From Streptomyces sp. TP-A0874 (GTDB lineage: Bacteria > Actinomycetota > Actinomycetes > Streptomycetales > Streptomycetaceae), in the NCBI RefSeq assembly GCF_001748085.1, contig NZ_BBZK01000003.1, positions 868,001 through 932,000 on the forward strand: a DNA stretch of 64,000 nt, read 5' to 3'. This document shows, in pieces, positions 23,451 through 33,251 of this stretch; position 1 is the stretch's first letter; each line of letters opens with the position of its first letter. The position numbers were made by a program, and so were the translations under genes. Under the pieces are notes generated by a model. It did not search any database. It saw nothing but the letters and a program-made list of their open reading frames with translations, and had not been told where the DNA came from.

Positions 23451-23867
23451 TCAGGCCAGCCGCGCGTCGGCGTAGACGGCCATCGCGTCACGCTGGTACT
23501 CGGCGAGCCGGGTGGCGATCTTCTCGTAGTTGGCGCGGAACTGCGGATCTTCGACGTAGGTCTGCCCCAGCCCCTTGTACGCTGCGGCGTTCGGGGTCCA
23601 GAAGCGGCAGATCCCCCGGTAGTGCTCGTGGATCTCCTGCTGCACGGCCGGATCCGACACCGGCGTGCCGGCCGCCATGAGCTCCGCCAGCCGGATCATC
23701 TGCGCGGTGGTCTCGCGTTGCAGCCGTGTCTGGTCCTCCTCCGTGAGGGTGTCGGCGAACCGCCGGGAACTCTCCCACTCCGCCGGCCACCGCTCACGGG
23801 CCTCCGCGTCGTACCGGGCCGGGTCGAACCCCTCGAACAGGTTCTCCGGACGGTTGATCTCCACCAT
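23451..23867 (-). CDS. TipAS-like internal translation product of tipA
   Basis: An in-frame start at codon 114 of tipA would yield a 138-residue drug-binding domain without the DNA-binding part. The start is preceded by one of the best ribosome binding sites in the window (GGCGGAGGCGAG directly ahead of ATG). The S. lividans gene makes exactly such a short form, in excess, as an antibiotic-sequestering protein. This is inferred from sequence and precedent. Confidence 0.65.
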   Translation of the reverse strand: MVEINRPENLFEGFDPARYDAEARERWPAEWESSRRFADTLTEEDQTRLQRETTAQMIRLAELMAAGTPVSDPAVQQEIHEHYRGICRFWTPNAAAYKGLGQTYVEDPQFRANYEKIATRLAEYQRDAMAVYADARLA

Positions 23868-24206
23868 CTCGCCTCCGCCTTCCTGTAGTTCGGCGATGGT
23901 GCGGCCGACCGTGCGGGCCAGTGTCGACAGCCGGTCCCGCTCCCGCAGCAGCCGCCGATGGTGTTCCCGCAGCACGGCCACCCGGTCTCGGCCCCCGTCC
24001 ATGACCTCCGCGATCTCGCGAAGTCCCAGATCCAGCTCCCGCAGCAGCAGGATCTGCTGCAACCGCAGGAGGTCGGCGCGCTCGTAGTAGCGGTGCCCGT
24101 TGCCGCCGATCCATGCGGGAGGGAGCAGTCCGATCTCGTCGTAGTGCCGCAGGGTCCGGGAGGTTACCCCGGACATCCGGGCCACCTCCGCGATCGACCA
24201 GGCCAT
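23451..24206 (-). CDS. tipA: TipA-type MerR regulator with thiopeptide-binding domain
   Basis: This 251-residue regulator joins an N-terminal MerR winged helix (WSIAEVARMSGVTSRTLRHYD, then YYERADLLRLQQI), a coiled-coil dimerisation helix (about 75-110) and a TipAS domain (120-250). In S. lividans TipAL, thiopeptide antibiotics such as thiostrepton bind the C-domain covalently and activate the tipA promoter. An internal ATG at codon 114 (23867) follows AGGAAGGCGGAGG and would give free TipAS. The promoter carries a dyad typical of MerR control. The main start has GGAGGCGGCG. Confidence 0.93.
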   Translation of the reverse strand: MAWSIAEVARMSGVTSRTLRHYDEIGLLPPAWIGGNGHRYYERADLLRLQQILLLRELDLGLREIAEVMDGGRDRVAVLREHHRRLLRERDRLSTLARTVGRTIAELQEGGGEMVEINRPENLFEGFDPARYDAEARERWPAEWESSRRFADTLTEEDQTRLQRETTAQMIRLAELMAAGTPVSDPAVQQEIHEHYRGICRFWTPNAAAYKGLGQTYVEDPQFRANYEKIATRLAEYQRDAMAVYADARLA

Positions 24207-24238
24207 CGCCGCCTCCGCTCGCCGGGCCGGTCTCTCCG

Positions 24239-24270
24239 GCCCTACCGAGGACGGTAGGAGTTGACGTCAG
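24239..24270 (-). promoter_or_regulatory. tipA promoter and MerR-type operator
   Basis: The perfect dyad CCTACCG (24241-24247) / CGGTAGG (24252-24258) has a 4-bp centre. On the minus strand it lies between CTGACG (24270-24265) and TAGGGC (24244-24239), a 20-bp spacer. An overlong spacer carrying the operator is the hallmark of MerR-activated promoters. Confidence 0.65.
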
Positions 24271-24318
24271 GGAAGGCGCAAGTGCGGGCGTGGATCCCGG
24301 GGAGGGGCCCGCGCCGGT

Positions 24319-25101
24319 TCAGGAGGCGGACCGCCGCAGCTCGGGCGGGAGCTGTGAGGCCGCCGCGGTGTCGAGCAGCCACATCGTGCGGGTCCGGCCG
24401 TACGCCCCGGCGGCGGGGGCCTGCACCTCGCCCGCGCCGGCCAGTGCGAGGGCGGCGGCGCCTGCCTTGTCCTCGCCGGCAGCCAGGAGCCACACCTCGC
24501 GGGCCGAGCGGATAGCGGGGAGCGTCAGGGAGATCCGGGTGGGCGGAGGCTTCGGCGCGCCGTGGACGCCGACCACCATGCGCTCCCGCTCCCGCGCCGC
24601 GGGGTGCTCAGGGAACAGCGAGGCGACATGGGTGTCCGGGCCCACCCCCAGCAGCAGCACGTCGAAGGCGGGCACCGGCCCTTGGTCCTCCGGCCGGGCG
24701 GCCGCCGCCAACTCCGCCGCGTACGCCTCCGCCGCCCCGTCGACATCGCCGCCGTACCGCCCGTCCGAGGCGGCCATGGCGTGGACCCGTGCGGGATCCA
24801 CCGGTACCGAGTCGAGCAGCGCCTGCTGCGCCTGGGTGACGTTCCGCTCCGGATCGCCCTCCGGCAGGAACCGCTCGTCCCCCCACCACAGGTCGATCCG
24901 GGTCCAGTCGACGGCGTCCCGGGCGGGTGCGGCCGCCAGCGCGGCCAGTACGCCGTTGCCGTTCCGGCCGCCGGTCAGCACGACGGAGGCCGAACCACGG
25001 GAGGACTGCGCGTCGACGATCCGGTGGAGCAACCGCGCTGCCGTGGCCCGCGCCATCTCGTCCTTGTCGTCGTGTACGACGATCTGCGGGGTGGTGCTCA
25101 T
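24319..25101 (-). CDS. pgl: 6-phosphogluconolactonase
   Basis: Pgl hydrolyses 6-phosphogluconolactone, the second oxidative step of the pentose phosphate pathway. This DevB/Pgl-type protein has 260 residues. Family motifs are VVLTGGRNGNGVL near residue 40, WWGDERFLPEGDPERNV, and LLLGVGPDTHVASLFPEH, where GxGxDxHxAS is the active-site segment. ATG 25101 has GAGGAGAG directly upstream and is preferred to 25134. It is the last gene of tkt-tal-zwf-opcA-pgl. Confidence 0.95.
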   Translation of the reverse strand: MSTTPQIVVHDDKDEMARATAARLLHRIVDAQSSRGSASVVLTGGRNGNGVLAALAAAPARDAVDWTRIDLWWGDERFLPEGDPERNVTQAQQALLDSVPVDPARVHAMAASDGRYGGDVDGAAEAYAAELAAAARPEDQGPVPAFDVLLLGVGPDTHVASLFPEHPAARERERMVVGVHGAPKPPPTRISLTLPAIRSAREVWLLAAGEDKAGAAALALAGAGEVQAPAAGAYGRTRTMWLLDTAAASQLPPELRRSAS

Positions 25102-25213
25102 TCTCTCCTCGATCCGTCCCGACTGACTGCGCACCGCCGGGGCGCTCCCGGCCGGCGCGGCGACCTCTCCCGAGCACCCGCCTGATGAACCAGCCGGGAC
25201 CTCCGGTCGGTCT

Positions 25214-26221
25214 TCAGGAGCGCCGCTCGGAGGAGGCTCGCTCGCCGGCCTTCCGCTCCGACGGAGCCGGAGCGGCCTCCCGCTGTCCCGCCTCGATCGC
25301 CTCGAGGTTGGCGAGCCCGAACTTCACCGTGCGCGCGTAGGTCTCGTCAGGGTCGAGCCGCCGCAGCTCCTCCGCGATCAGCTCGGAGGTCGCCCGCCGG
25401 TGCAGTGCCACATGGCGGTCCGGCTGGCCCGGCATGGCGAGTTCGGCGATCGAACCGTTCGCCCGGTCCAGGCAGATCTCCCCGTCCCGGGTGGTCATCC
25501 GCACCGCGGTCAGTCCCGGACCCTCCGACACGACGCGCTCCACGGGAACGCCGAGCCGGTCGGCGAGCCAGAGCGCCAGCAGCTCCGCGCTCGCGTTGTA
25601 CGCCTCGCCCTCCACCACCGCCGCGCTGATCTGCGAGTGGCGCTGGTCGAGGGCGGCGGCCAGCACGCTGCGCCAGGGGGTGATCCGGGTCCAGGCCAGG
25701 TCGGTGTCGCCGGGAGAGTAGTTCCCGCCCCGCAGCGAGAGCGTCCCCACCGGGTCCTCGGTGGCCGAGGCATCGGTGATGCGACGTGCGGCGAGCTGCC
25801 CCAGCAGGTCCTGGCAGGGGTTCTCCGGAGCCTGCTCCGGCCACCAGACGACGGTCGGCGCGTCCGGCAGCAGCAGCGGCAGGACCACGGCGTGGGCGTG
25901 GTTGGCGAGTTCCCCGTGCAGCCGCAGCAGCACGGTCTCCCCGGTACCGGTCTCCCCGCCGACCCGGACCTCCGCGTCCAGCCGGGTGACCCTGCGGTCG
26001 CGCGGTGAGCGCCCGGGCCGTTTGATCACGACGAGGATGCGGGAGGGGTGCTGTTTCGAAGCCTCGTTCGCCGCCTTCAGCGCGTCGTAGTGGTTGCCCT
26101 CGTCGGTCACGATGACCAGGGTGAGCACCATGCCGACAGCCGGCGAGCCGGTGGCCCGCCGCGCTTTGACCAGCGCTGAGTTGATCTGGCTGGAGGTGGT
26201 GTCCGTCAGGTCGATGTTCAT
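25214..26221 (-). CDS. opcA: OpcA, glucose-6-phosphate dehydrogenase assembly protein
   Basis: OpcA is the cofactor protein that allosterically activates or assembles glucose-6-phosphate dehydrogenase in cyanobacteria and actinobacteria. It has 335 residues with the conserved start MNIDLTDTTSSQIN, the PTVVWWPEQAPENP segment and ITPWRSVLAAALD. Its ATG overlaps the zwf stop by 4 nt, so the partner proteins are made together. A 112-bp gap separates it from pgl. Confidence 0.96.
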   Translation of the reverse strand: MNIDLTDTTSSQINSALVKARRATGSPAVGMVLTLVIVTDEGNHYDALKAANEASKQHPSRILVVIKRPGRSPRDRRVTRLDAEVRVGGETGTGETVLLRLHGELANHAHAVVLPLLLPDAPTVVWWPEQAPENPCQDLLGQLAARRITDASATEDPVGTLSLRGGNYSPGDTDLAWTRITPWRSVLAAALDQRHSQISAAVVEGEAYNASAELLALWLADRLGVPVERVVSEGPGLTAVRMTTRDGEICLDRANGSIAELAMPGQPDRHVALHRRATSELIAEELRRLDPDETYARTVKFGLANLEAIEAGQREAAPAPSERKAGERASSERRS

Positions 26222-27741
26222 GGCCGGCGCCAGCTCCGTCCGTCTCGTGCGAGCATCTCCTGCGCCGCCTTCGGCCCCCAGGTGCCCGCCGTGTACTGCT
26301 CCGGCTTGCCGGCGTTCTCCCAGAAGGCCTCGACGGGGTCGAGGATGCGCCAGGACTCCTCCACCTCCTGGTGCCGGGGGAAGAGGTTGGCGTCGCCCAG
26401 CAGCACGTCGAGCAGCAGCCGCTCGTACGCCTCGGGGCTGGACTCGGTGAAGGACTCGCCGTAGGCGAAGTCCATGGTCACGTCCCGGATCTCCATGGAG
26501 GTGCCGGGCACCTTGGAGCCGAACCTGATGGTGACCCCCTCGTCCGGCTGCACCCTGATGACCAGTGCGTTCTGCCCCAGCTCCTGGGTGTCGGTGGTGT
26601 CGAACGGCGAGTACGGGGCGCGCTGGAAGACGATCGCGATCTCGGTGACCCGCCGCCCCAGCCGCTTGCCGGTGCGCAGGTAGAAGGGCACCCCGGCCCA
26701 GCGCCGGTTGTCGATCTCCAGCTTGATGGCGGCGTAGGTGTCGGTGGTGGAGTTCGGGTCGATGCCCTCCTCCTCCAGGTACCCCAGCACCTCCTCACCG
26801 CCCTGCCAGCCGTGCGCGTACTGGCCGCGCACGGTGTGCTTGCCGAGGTCCTGGGGCAGCTTGACCGCCATCAGCACCTTCAGCTTCTCGGCCACCAGCG
26901 CCTTGGCGTCGAAGGAGGCCGGCTCCTCCATGGCGGTCAGCGCCAGCAGTTGGAGCAGGTGGTTCTGGATGACGTCCCGGGCGGAGCCGATGCCGTCGTA
27001 GTAGCCCGCCCGACCGCCGATGCCGATGTCCTCGGCCATGGTGATCTGCACGTGGTCGACGTACGAGCGGTTCCACAGCGGTTCGAACATCGTGTTCGCG
27101 AAGCGCAGCGCCAGGATGTTCTGGACGGTCTCCTTGCCCAGGTAGTGGTCGATCCGGAAGACGTCACTGGGCCGGAACACCTCGTGGACGACCTTGTTCA
27201 GCTCCTGGGCGCTGGCCAGGTCGTGTCCGAAGGGCTTCTCGATGACGGCCCGGCGCCAGGAGTCGCCCCGACCCTCCGACAACCCGTGGTCCTTCAGCTG
27301 CCGGACGACCTTGGGGAAGAACTTCGGCGGCACCGACAGGTAGAAGGCGAAGTTGCCGCCGGTACCCCGTGCCTTGTCCAACTCCTCGATGGTCGAGCCC
27401 AGGTTCTCGAAGGCCTGGTCGTCGGAGAACTCGCCGGGGACGAAGCGGAAGCCCTCGGCGAGCTGCTGCCAGACCTCTTCCCGGAAGGGGGTCCGGGAGT
27501 GCTCCCGGACGGCGTCGTGCACCACCTGCGCGAAGTCCTGGTCCGCCCAGTCCCGGCGGGCGAATCCGATCAGCGAGAAGCCCGGGGGCAGCAGTCCCCG
27601 GTTGGCGAGGTCGTAGACGGCGGGCATGAGCTTCTTCCGCGAAAGGTCGCCCGTGACGCCGAAGATGACCAGGCCCGACGGCCCCGCGATCCGCGGCAGC
27701 CGTCGGTCCTGTGCGTCACGCAGCGGGTTCCCGCCGGTCAC
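26218..27741 (-). CDS. zwf: Glucose-6-phosphate dehydrogenase
   Basis: Zwf oxidises glucose 6-phosphate to 6-phosphogluconolactone and makes NADPH. In 507 residues it shows the nucleotide motif FGVTGDLSRKKL (near 28), the active-site signature RIDHYLGKETVQN and the EKPFG loop. The GTG start at 27741 comes directly after the tal stop with no gap, and the stop overlaps opcA, so translation of tal-zwf-opcA is coupled. Confidence 0.97.
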   Translation of the reverse strand: MTGGNPLRDAQDRRLPRIAGPSGLVIFGVTGDLSRKKLMPAVYDLANRGLLPPGFSLIGFARRDWADQDFAQVVHDAVREHSRTPFREEVWQQLAEGFRFVPGEFSDDQAFENLGSTIEELDKARGTGGNFAFYLSVPPKFFPKVVRQLKDHGLSEGRGDSWRRAVIEKPFGHDLASAQELNKVVHEVFRPSDVFRIDHYLGKETVQNILALRFANTMFEPLWNRSYVDHVQITMAEDIGIGGRAGYYDGIGSARDVIQNHLLQLLALTAMEEPASFDAKALVAEKLKVLMAVKLPQDLGKHTVRGQYAHGWQGGEEVLGYLEEEGIDPNSTTDTYAAIKLEIDNRRWAGVPFYLRTGKRLGRRVTEIAIVFQRAPYSPFDTTDTQELGQNALVIRVQPDEGVTIRFGSKVPGTSMEIRDVTMDFAYGESFTESSPEAYERLLLDVLLGDANLFPRHQEVEESWRILDPVEAFWENAGKPEQYTAGTWGPKAAQEMLARDGRSWRRP

Positions 27742-28884
27742 TCATGCCTCCGGGGGAGCGAGTCGGCTCAGCTCGGCCTCGGTGGACCTCAGCAGATCGT
27801 TCCAGGACGCCTCGAACTTCTCCACTCCCTCGACCTCGAGGAGCTGGACGACCTCGTCGTACGAGACGCCCACACCGGCCAGGGCGTCAAGGTCGGCCCG
27901 GGCCTGCTCGTACCCGCCGGTCACCGTGTCGCCGGGGATCTCGCCGCGGGCGGCGACGGCCTCCAGGGTGGACTCCGGCATGGTGTTGACGGTGCCCGGA
28001 GCGACGAGGCCGTCGACGTACTTGGTGTCCGGGTAGGACTTGTCCTTCACCCCGGTGGACGCCCAGAGCGGACGCTGCCGGTTGGCGCCGGCCCGCTCCA
28101 GCGCGGCCCAGCGCTCGCTGGCCGGGGTGGAGCCGTCCAACGACCCGAACACCTGCTCGTACGCCTGGTAGGCGAGGCGTGCGTTGGCCACCGCCGCCCT
28201 GCCGCGGAGCGCCTTGGCCTCGTCGGTGCCCAACGCGTCCAGCCGCTTGTCGATCTCGGTGTCCACCCGGGAGACGAAGAAGGAGGCGACCGACTCGATC
28301 TTGGACAGGTCCAGGCCGGCGGCCTTGGCCTTCTCCAGGCCGGTCAGGAAGGCGTCCATCACCTCCCGGTAGCGCTCCAGGGAGAAGATCAGGGTGACGT
28401 TCACGCTGATGCCCAGCGCGGTCGTCTCCGTGATCGCGGGCAGGCCGGCCCGGGTCGCCGGGATCTTGATGAAGGTGTTCGGCCGGTCGACCAACCACGC
28501 CAACTGCTTGGCCTCGGCGACCGTGGCGTCGGTGCTGTGGGCCAGCCGGGGGTCGACCTCGATGGAGATCCGGCCGTCCCGGCCGTCGGTCGCCTCGAAG
28601 ACCGGGTGGAGGACGTCCGCCGCGTCCCGGACGTCCGCCGTGGTGATCATGCGCAGGGCTTCCTCGACCCCGACCCGGCGGACCGCGAGGTCGGCGATCT
28701 GCTGCTGGTAGCCGTCCCCGGCGGAGATCGCCTTCTGGAAGATCGTCGGGTTGGTGGTGGCGCCGACGAGATGGCTCTGGTCCATTAGTTCGGCGAGGTT
28801 GCCGGAGGTGATGCGCTGGCGGGACATGTCGTCCAGCCAGATCGCCACGCCCTCTCCGGAGAGGCGCTCTAGTGCGTCTGCCAT
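27742..28884 (-). CDS. tal: Transaldolase
   Basis: Transaldolase moves dihydroxyacetone units between sugar phosphates in the non-oxidative pentose phosphate pathway. This 380-residue protein is of the long TalB-like actinobacterial type. The Schiff-base lysine is Lys140 in NTFIKIPAT. The substrate loop [12 protein letters not shown] (41-52) and the [12 protein letters not shown] segment are present. It begins 34 bp after tkt and ends exactly where zwf starts. Confidence 0.97.
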   Translation of the reverse strand: MADALERLSGEGVAIWLDDMSRQRITSGNLAELMDQSHLVGATTNPTIFQKAISAGDGYQQQIADLAVRRVGVEEALRMITTADVRDAADVLHPVFEATDGRDGRISIEVDPRLAHSTDATVAEAKQLAWLVDRPNTFIKIPATRAGLPAITETTALGISVNVTLIFSLERYREVMDAFLTGLEKAKAAGLDLSKIESVASFFVSRVDTEIDKRLDALGTDEAKALRGRAAVANARLAYQAYEQVFGSLDGSTPASERWAALERAGANRQRPLWASTGVKDKSYPDTKYVDGLVAPGTVNTMPESTLEAVAARGEIPGDTVTGGYEQARADLDALAGVGVSYDEVVQLLEVEGVEKFEASWNDLLRSTEAELSRLAPPEA

Positions 28885-28918
28885 GGGAAATGCAGCTCCT
28901 ACTTGTCGTCTATGGGCG

Positions 28919-31012
28919 TCAGCGACCGGCGGCGGCGAGAGATTCCCGGGCCGCGGCCTCTACGGCGTCAGCGGTGAGACCGAACTCCCGGTACAGCACC
29001 TGGTAGTCCGCGGAGGCTCCGAAGTGCTCCAGCGAGACGATGCGTCCCGCTTCCCCGACGAAACGGTGCCAGGTCAGACCGATTCCGGCCTCCACCGCCA
29101 CACGGGCCTTCACGGACGGCGGCAGCACGCTCTCGCGGTACCCCTGATCCTGCTCCTCGAACCACTCGATCGACGGCATGGACACCACGCGGGTCGGCAC
29201 GCCGGAGGCCTGGAGCCGCTCCCTGGCCTCCACCGCCAGCTGAACCTCGGAGCCGGTCCCGATCAGGATCACCTGGGGGTCGGTGGCCGCGCCGCCGGCC
29301 GTGGCGGCCTCCAGCATCACGTATCCGCCCTTGGCCGCCGCCTCGTTCGGTTCGTAGGCCGGCACGTTCTGCCGGGTCAGCGCCAGGCCGTGCGGGGCGG
29401 GCTGGGCGGTGTGCCGCCGAGTGATCTCCCGCCAGGCGATCGCGGTCTCGTTGGCGTCGGCCGGACGGACCATGTTCAGGCCCGGGATCGCCCGGAGGGC
29501 GGCCAGGTGTTCGACCGGCTGGTGGGTCGGGCCGTCCTCGCCGAGACCGATGGAGTCATGCGTCCAGACGTAGGTGACCGGGAGTCCCATCAGCGCGGCC
29601 AGCCGCACCGCCGGCCGCATGTAGTCCGAGAACACCAGGAAGGTGCCGCCGTAGATACGGGTGTTGCCGTGCAGCGCGACGCCGTTCATGGTCGAGCCCA
29701 TGGCGTGCTCGCGGATGCCGAAGTGCACCGTGCGGCCGTACGGGTCGGCCTCGGGCAGCGGGTTGTCCGCGGGAAGGAACGAGGAGGACGCGTCGATGGT
29801 GGTGTTGTTGGAACCGGCCAGGTCCGCGGAACCGCCCCACAGCTCGGGGAGCACCCCGCCGAGCGCCTTCAGGACCTCGCCGGAGGCCTTGCGGGTCGCG
29901 ATCGACTTGCCCGGCTCGAACACCGGCAGTTCCTTCTCCCAGCCCGCCGGCAGCTCCCCGGCGGTGATCCGGTCGAACTCGGCGGCGCGCTGCGGCTGGG
30001 CCGACCGCCACTGCCGAAGCTCCTCCTCCCACCGCGAACGGATCTCGCGCCCCCGCTCCCGGACCGCCCGGACGTGCGCGATGACCTCGTCGTCGACCTG
30101 GAAGTGCCGCTCCGGATCGAAGCCGAGCACCCGCTTGGTCGCGGCGACCTCCTCGGCGCCCAGCGCCGAGCCGTGCGAGGCCGCGGTGTTCTGGGCGTTC
30201 GGCGCCGGCCAGGCGATGATCGTCCGGGCGGCGATGATCGACGGGCGCTCGGTCTCCGCCTGGGCGGCCAGCAGCGCCGAGTGCAGTTCCCGCACGTCGA
30301 AGTCGCCGTTCGGGGCCTGCTCGATCCGCTGGACGTGCCAGCCGTACGCCTCGTAGCGCTTCAGCACGTCTTCGGAGAAGGCGGTGGCGGTGTCGCCCTC
30401 GATCGAGATGTGGTTGTCGTCGTAGAGGGCGACGATGTTGCCCAGCTTCTGGTGGCCGGCGAGCGAGGACGCCTCGGCGGCGATGCCCTCCTCCAGGTCA
30501 CCGTCGGAGACGATGGCCCAGATGGTGTGGTCGAAGGGGGAGGAGCCCCGGGGCGCCTCCGGGTCGAACAGGCCGCGCTCGTAGCGGGCGGCCATCGCCA
30601 TGCCCACCGCGTTGGCGATGCCCTGGCCCAACGGGCCGGTGGTGGTCTCCACCCCGACCGTGTGGCCGTACTCCGGGTGGCCGGGCGTCCGGCTGCCCCA
30701 GCTGCGGAAGGCCTTGAGGTCGTCCAGCTCCAGACCGTAGCCGGCCATGTAGAGCTGGATGTACAGCGTCAGGCTGGAGTGGCCCGGGGAGAGGACGAAA
30801 CGGTCCCGGCCGATCCAGTCGGCGTCCGCCGGATCGTGGCGCATCAGCCTCTGGAAGAGCAGATAGGCGGCCGGTGCCAGACTCATGGCCGTGCCGGGGT
30901 GGCCGTTGCCGACCTTCTGCACGCAATCCATGGCCAGGACGCGGACCGTGTCGACAGCACGCTGGTCCAGTTCGGTCCACTCGAGGTCTGTGGTGGTCGG
31001 CTTGGTGCTCAC
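28919..31012 (-). CDS. tkt: Transketolase
   Basis: Transketolase is the thiamine-diphosphate enzyme of the non-oxidative pentose phosphate pathway. It has 697 residues. The N-terminal [14 protein letters not shown] signature is near residue 34. The thiamine-binding [13 protein letters not shown] segment and the second-half [18 protein letters not shown] motif are intact. The GTG start at 31012 is preceded by GGAGAGGAG and a small CCCTGA/TCAGGG hairpin that could affect initiation. It heads the operon tkt-tal-zwf-opcA-pgl, divergent from ctaB. Confidence 0.97.
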   Translation of the reverse strand: MSTKPTTTDLEWTELDQRAVDTVRVLAMDCVQKVGNGHPGTAMSLAPAAYLLFQRLMRHDPADADWIGRDRFVLSPGHSSLTLYIQLYMAGYGLELDDLKAFRSWGSRTPGHPEYGHTVGVETTTGPLGQGIANAVGMAMAARYERGLFDPEAPRGSSPFDHTIWAIVSDGDLEEGIAAEASSLAGHQKLGNIVALYDDNHISIEGDTATAFSEDVLKRYEAYGWHVQRIEQAPNGDFDVRELHSALLAAQAETERPSIIAARTIIAWPAPNAQNTAASHGSALGAEEVAATKRVLGFDPERHFQVDDEVIAHVRAVRERGREIRSRWEEELRQWRSAQPQRAAEFDRITAGELPAGWEKELPVFEPGKSIATRKASGEVLKALGGVLPELWGGSADLAGSNNTTIDASSSFLPADNPLPEADPYGRTVHFGIREHAMGSTMNGVALHGNTRIYGGTFLVFSDYMRPAVRLAALMGLPVTYVWTHDSIGLGEDGPTHQPVEHLAALRAIPGLNMVRPADANETAIAWREITRRHTAQPAPHGLALTRQNVPAYEPNEAAAKGGYVMLEAATAGGAATDPQVILIGTGSEVQLAVEARERLQASGVPTRVVSMPSIEWFEEQDQGYRESVLPPSVKARVAVEAGIGLTWHRFVGEAGRIVSLEHFGASADYQVLYREFGLTADAVEAAARESLAAAGR

Positions 31013-31389
31013 CCTGAGTCAGGGCTCCTCTCCACAATGTCGGACGCCGGTGACGTAATCCACCGAACAGGGCCGAGCCTATCTGCTGAGGTCGGCACCG
31101 CTGTGACCGCCGACCGCGGACCGACGAAAGGCCCCCGCCCGCACCGTGGCGCACGGCCCCCGCGGCGGCGTGCCACGGCCCGCCGCAGGCCGTGCGGCAG
31201 CGTTCCCGGCCGCCTCGCCGGCCCCTTGCGGGGCGGACGGAGCACGGCCAACACAGCCACCCCCGGCGCCGGAGCGCCCCTCCCCTACGTCTAGAGTGGC
31301 GTGGTAAGTGCAAGTTCCGAACGGGCCGGAAGCCCGAGTGCTTGCTGGTCATTCCTCGCGGCAACAGCCGCCGATGTCACTAACCAGGG
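31013..31389. other. 377-bp divergent gap between tkt and ctaB
   Basis: There is no coding sequence. On the minus strand TAGGCT near 31085 is a possible -10 for the tkt operon, which would leave a leader of about 70 nt. The ctaB side contains a less GC-rich stretch around 31290-31380. The remainder is GC-rich and repetitive in composition without an evident motif. Confidence 0.4.
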
Positions 31390-32337
31390 GTGTGCGTGAC
31401 GGCCGTCGAATCCCGTCCTGCGGGGGTCCTCACCGAAGGCCCCGGCCACCGGCCGTTCGGGGCCAGGGCCAAGGCCTTCTTCGCTCTGACGAAGCCGCGC
31501 GTCATCGAACTGCTGCTCCTGACGACGGTTCCGGTGATGTTCCTCGCCGCCCAGGGGGTGCCGCCGCTGTGGCTGGTGGTCGCCACATGTGTCGGCGGCT
31601 TCATGTCGGCGGGCGGCGCCGGCGCGTTCAACATGTACCTCGACCGGGACATCGACCGGCTGATGGGGCGCACCTCGCAGCGCCCCCTGGTCACCGGGAT
31701 GGTCTCGCCACGCGAGTGCCTGGTCTTCGCCTACACCCTCGCCGTCGCCTCCACCGTCTGGTTCTGGGTGCTGGTCAACCCGCTGTCCGCGATGCTGTCG
31801 CTCGGGGCGCTCCTCTTCTACGTCGTGGTCTACACGATGTGGCTCAAGCGGCGCACCGCGCAGAACATCGTGTGGGGCGGCATCGCCGGCTGCATGCCGG
31901 TCTTCATCGGCTGGTCCTCGGTGACGAACTCGCTCTCCTGGGCCGCGGTGGTCCTCTTCCTCGTCATCTTCTTCTGGACGCCGCCGCACTACTGGCCGCT
32001 GTCGATGAAGGTGCGCGAGGACTACGAGCGGGTCGGTGTCCCCATGCTTCCGGTCGTGGTCGGCAACAAGGCGGTCGCCGGACAGATCGTGCTCTACAGC
32101 TGGGTCATGGTCGGGGTCTCGCTCCTGCTCTGGCCGTTGGGCTACACCGGCTGGTTCTACCCCGCGGCGGCGCTCGTGCTCGGGGTGCTCTGGCTCAAGG
32201 AGGCGTACGCCCTGCGGGCCCGGGCCAGGGCCGGACTCACCGGCGCCAAGCTCAAGGAGATGCGGCTCTTCCACTGGTCCATCACCTATGCGTCGCTGCT
32301 CTTCGTGGCCGTCGCGGTGGACCCCTTCCTCCGCTGA
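31390..32337 (+). CDS. ctaB: Protoheme IX farnesyltransferase (heme O synthase)
   Basis: CtaB adds a farnesyl group to heme B to make heme O, the precursor of the heme A used by cytochrome aa3 oxidase. This UbiA-family membrane protein has 315 residues and several helices. The prenyl-diphosphate motif [19 protein letters not shown] is near residue 80, [17 protein letters not shown] follows, and the second acidic motif lies in [18 protein letters not shown] 31390 or GTG 31396 could be the start; both are close to AGGGG. ctaA lies 1 kb away on the other strand. Confidence 0.96.
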   Translation: MCVTAVESRPAGVLTEGPGHRPFGARAKAFFALTKPRVIELLLLTTVPVMFLAAQGVPPLWLVVATCVGGFMSAGGAGAFNMYLDRDIDRLMGRTSQRPLVTGMVSPRECLVFAYTLAVASTVWFWVLVNPLSAMLSLGALLFYVVVYTMWLKRRTAQNIVWGGIAGCMPVFIGWSSVTNSLSWAAVVLFLVIFFWTPPHYWPLSMKVREDYERVGVPMLPVVVGNKAVAGQIVLYSWVMVGVSLLLWPLGYTGWFYPAAALVLGVLWLKEAYALRARARAGLTGAKLKEMRLFHWSITYASLLFVAVAVDPFLR

Positions 32338-32353
32338 CCCCGTTCCCCTTCCT

Positions 32354-32384
32354 CCGCCGCGCTGCCCGTCGGGCAGCGCGGCGG
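32354..32384 (+). terminator. Terminator after ctaB
   Basis: A perfect 14-bp stem (32354-32367 with 32371-32384) has a GTC loop and lies 17 nt after the ctaB stop. Confidence 0.8.
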
Positions 32385-32490
32385 TCCGCGTGTGGCGCGG
32401 GGGCCCGCTGCGACAGCGTCTTCGAGACATCGGCCACGGCCTTCGACCATGCCGTCGACCCTTGCCCTACTGGTCGGTAGCATCGTCGTC

Positions 32491-32886
32491 ATGACGGATG
32501 AGAAGCGAGCGGGTGCGAGCCGGTCCGACCAGGAGCCGGAGCGCACCCCGGGTGGCAGGGAACGGTGGGCCGCTCTGGCGGACCGGTGGCGGACGGCGAG
32601 ACTCGCCCGGCAGATCAGGGACTTCGCCAAGCGGCACGGTGGGAACGCCGAGGGGCAGCTCGCCTACCTCGGGCAGGTCGGCGCACGGATCGTCCTCGTC
32701 GGTGAGAACGGGCAGTGGGGGGACCTGACAGCACCCTCGTACCAGCTCGGCCGGCAGGCCCTGGAGCGGGCCGGGATCCAGGTGCGGGAGTCCTTCGACG
32801 GGGAGTTGGCCGCGAAGGTCCGCACGGGGCGGTACGAGTGGTCGCGGATGGCGGGGATGCAGATCGGGGGACCGCGCGGGGGGTGA
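32491..32886 (+). CDS. Hypothetical protein between ctaB and ctaA
   Basis: I do not recognise a domain in this 131-residue, soluble, basic protein. It has a charged N-terminus, a helical RWRTARLARQIRDFAKRH segment, then GAGARIVLVGENGQWGDL-like core sequence around residues 72-90 and a short C-terminal part. ATG 32491 lacks a ribosome binding site, but TAGCAT at 32478-32483 is 7 nt upstream, which supports a leaderless start. Codon usage is typical of the neighbours, so it is probably real. Confidence 0.7.
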   Translation: MTDEKRAGASRSDQEPERTPGGRERWAALADRWRTARLARQIRDFAKRHGGNAEGQLAYLGQVGARIVLVGENGQWGDLTAPSYQLGRQALERAGIQVRESFDGELAAKVRTGRYEWSRMAGMQIGGPRGG

Positions 32887-33251
32887 GCGGTCTCGCCGGT
32901 CGGGGCCGGGGGCCTGCTGCGGCGGGCGGGGTTGCTGTGGCGCGGGACTGTTGCGGGCGCGGGCTGGGTGCGTCGTGGTCCGGGGGCTGTCGCGGGTGCG
33001 TGGTGGTACGGCTGCCGGTGGGATGGGGCGCCGCGACCGTATGTTCACGGGGCCTGAGGATCGGCTTCTCGCCGCGGGACCGTAAGCCCCGCAAACGCAC
33101 GGCAGTGTCGCACGCACCCCACCCCACCCCACCAGCATCGACCCCCTCAGGCCCCGTGGCCCCGCCCGCCCCGGTTCGGGGGAGGAGAGGGCGCCTGGGG
33201 CGTGGCCGGGGTTCGGGGGGTATTTGGTTTGAGGGCGGTGACTGTCCCGGG
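32887..33251. other. 365-bp GC-rich gap with a long inverted repeat
   Basis: No gene is visible. The left half is strongly G-rich on this strand. The middle contains a 14-bp perfect inverted repeat (33046-33059 and 33145-33158). The right half carries G-rich runs up to the ctaA stop. It may end both flanking convergent genes, though no compact hairpin terminator was found. Confidence 0.5.
33046..33158. repeat. 14-bp perfect inverted repeat, arms 85 bp apart
   Basis: CACGGGGCCTGAGG (33046-33059) is repeated inverted at 33145-33158. The intervening segment has a smaller GGCTT/AAGCC fold (33063-33067 and 33084-33088) and a CCCCACCCCACCCCACC tract. The arrangement is unlike a normal terminator. 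Confidence 0.6.
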
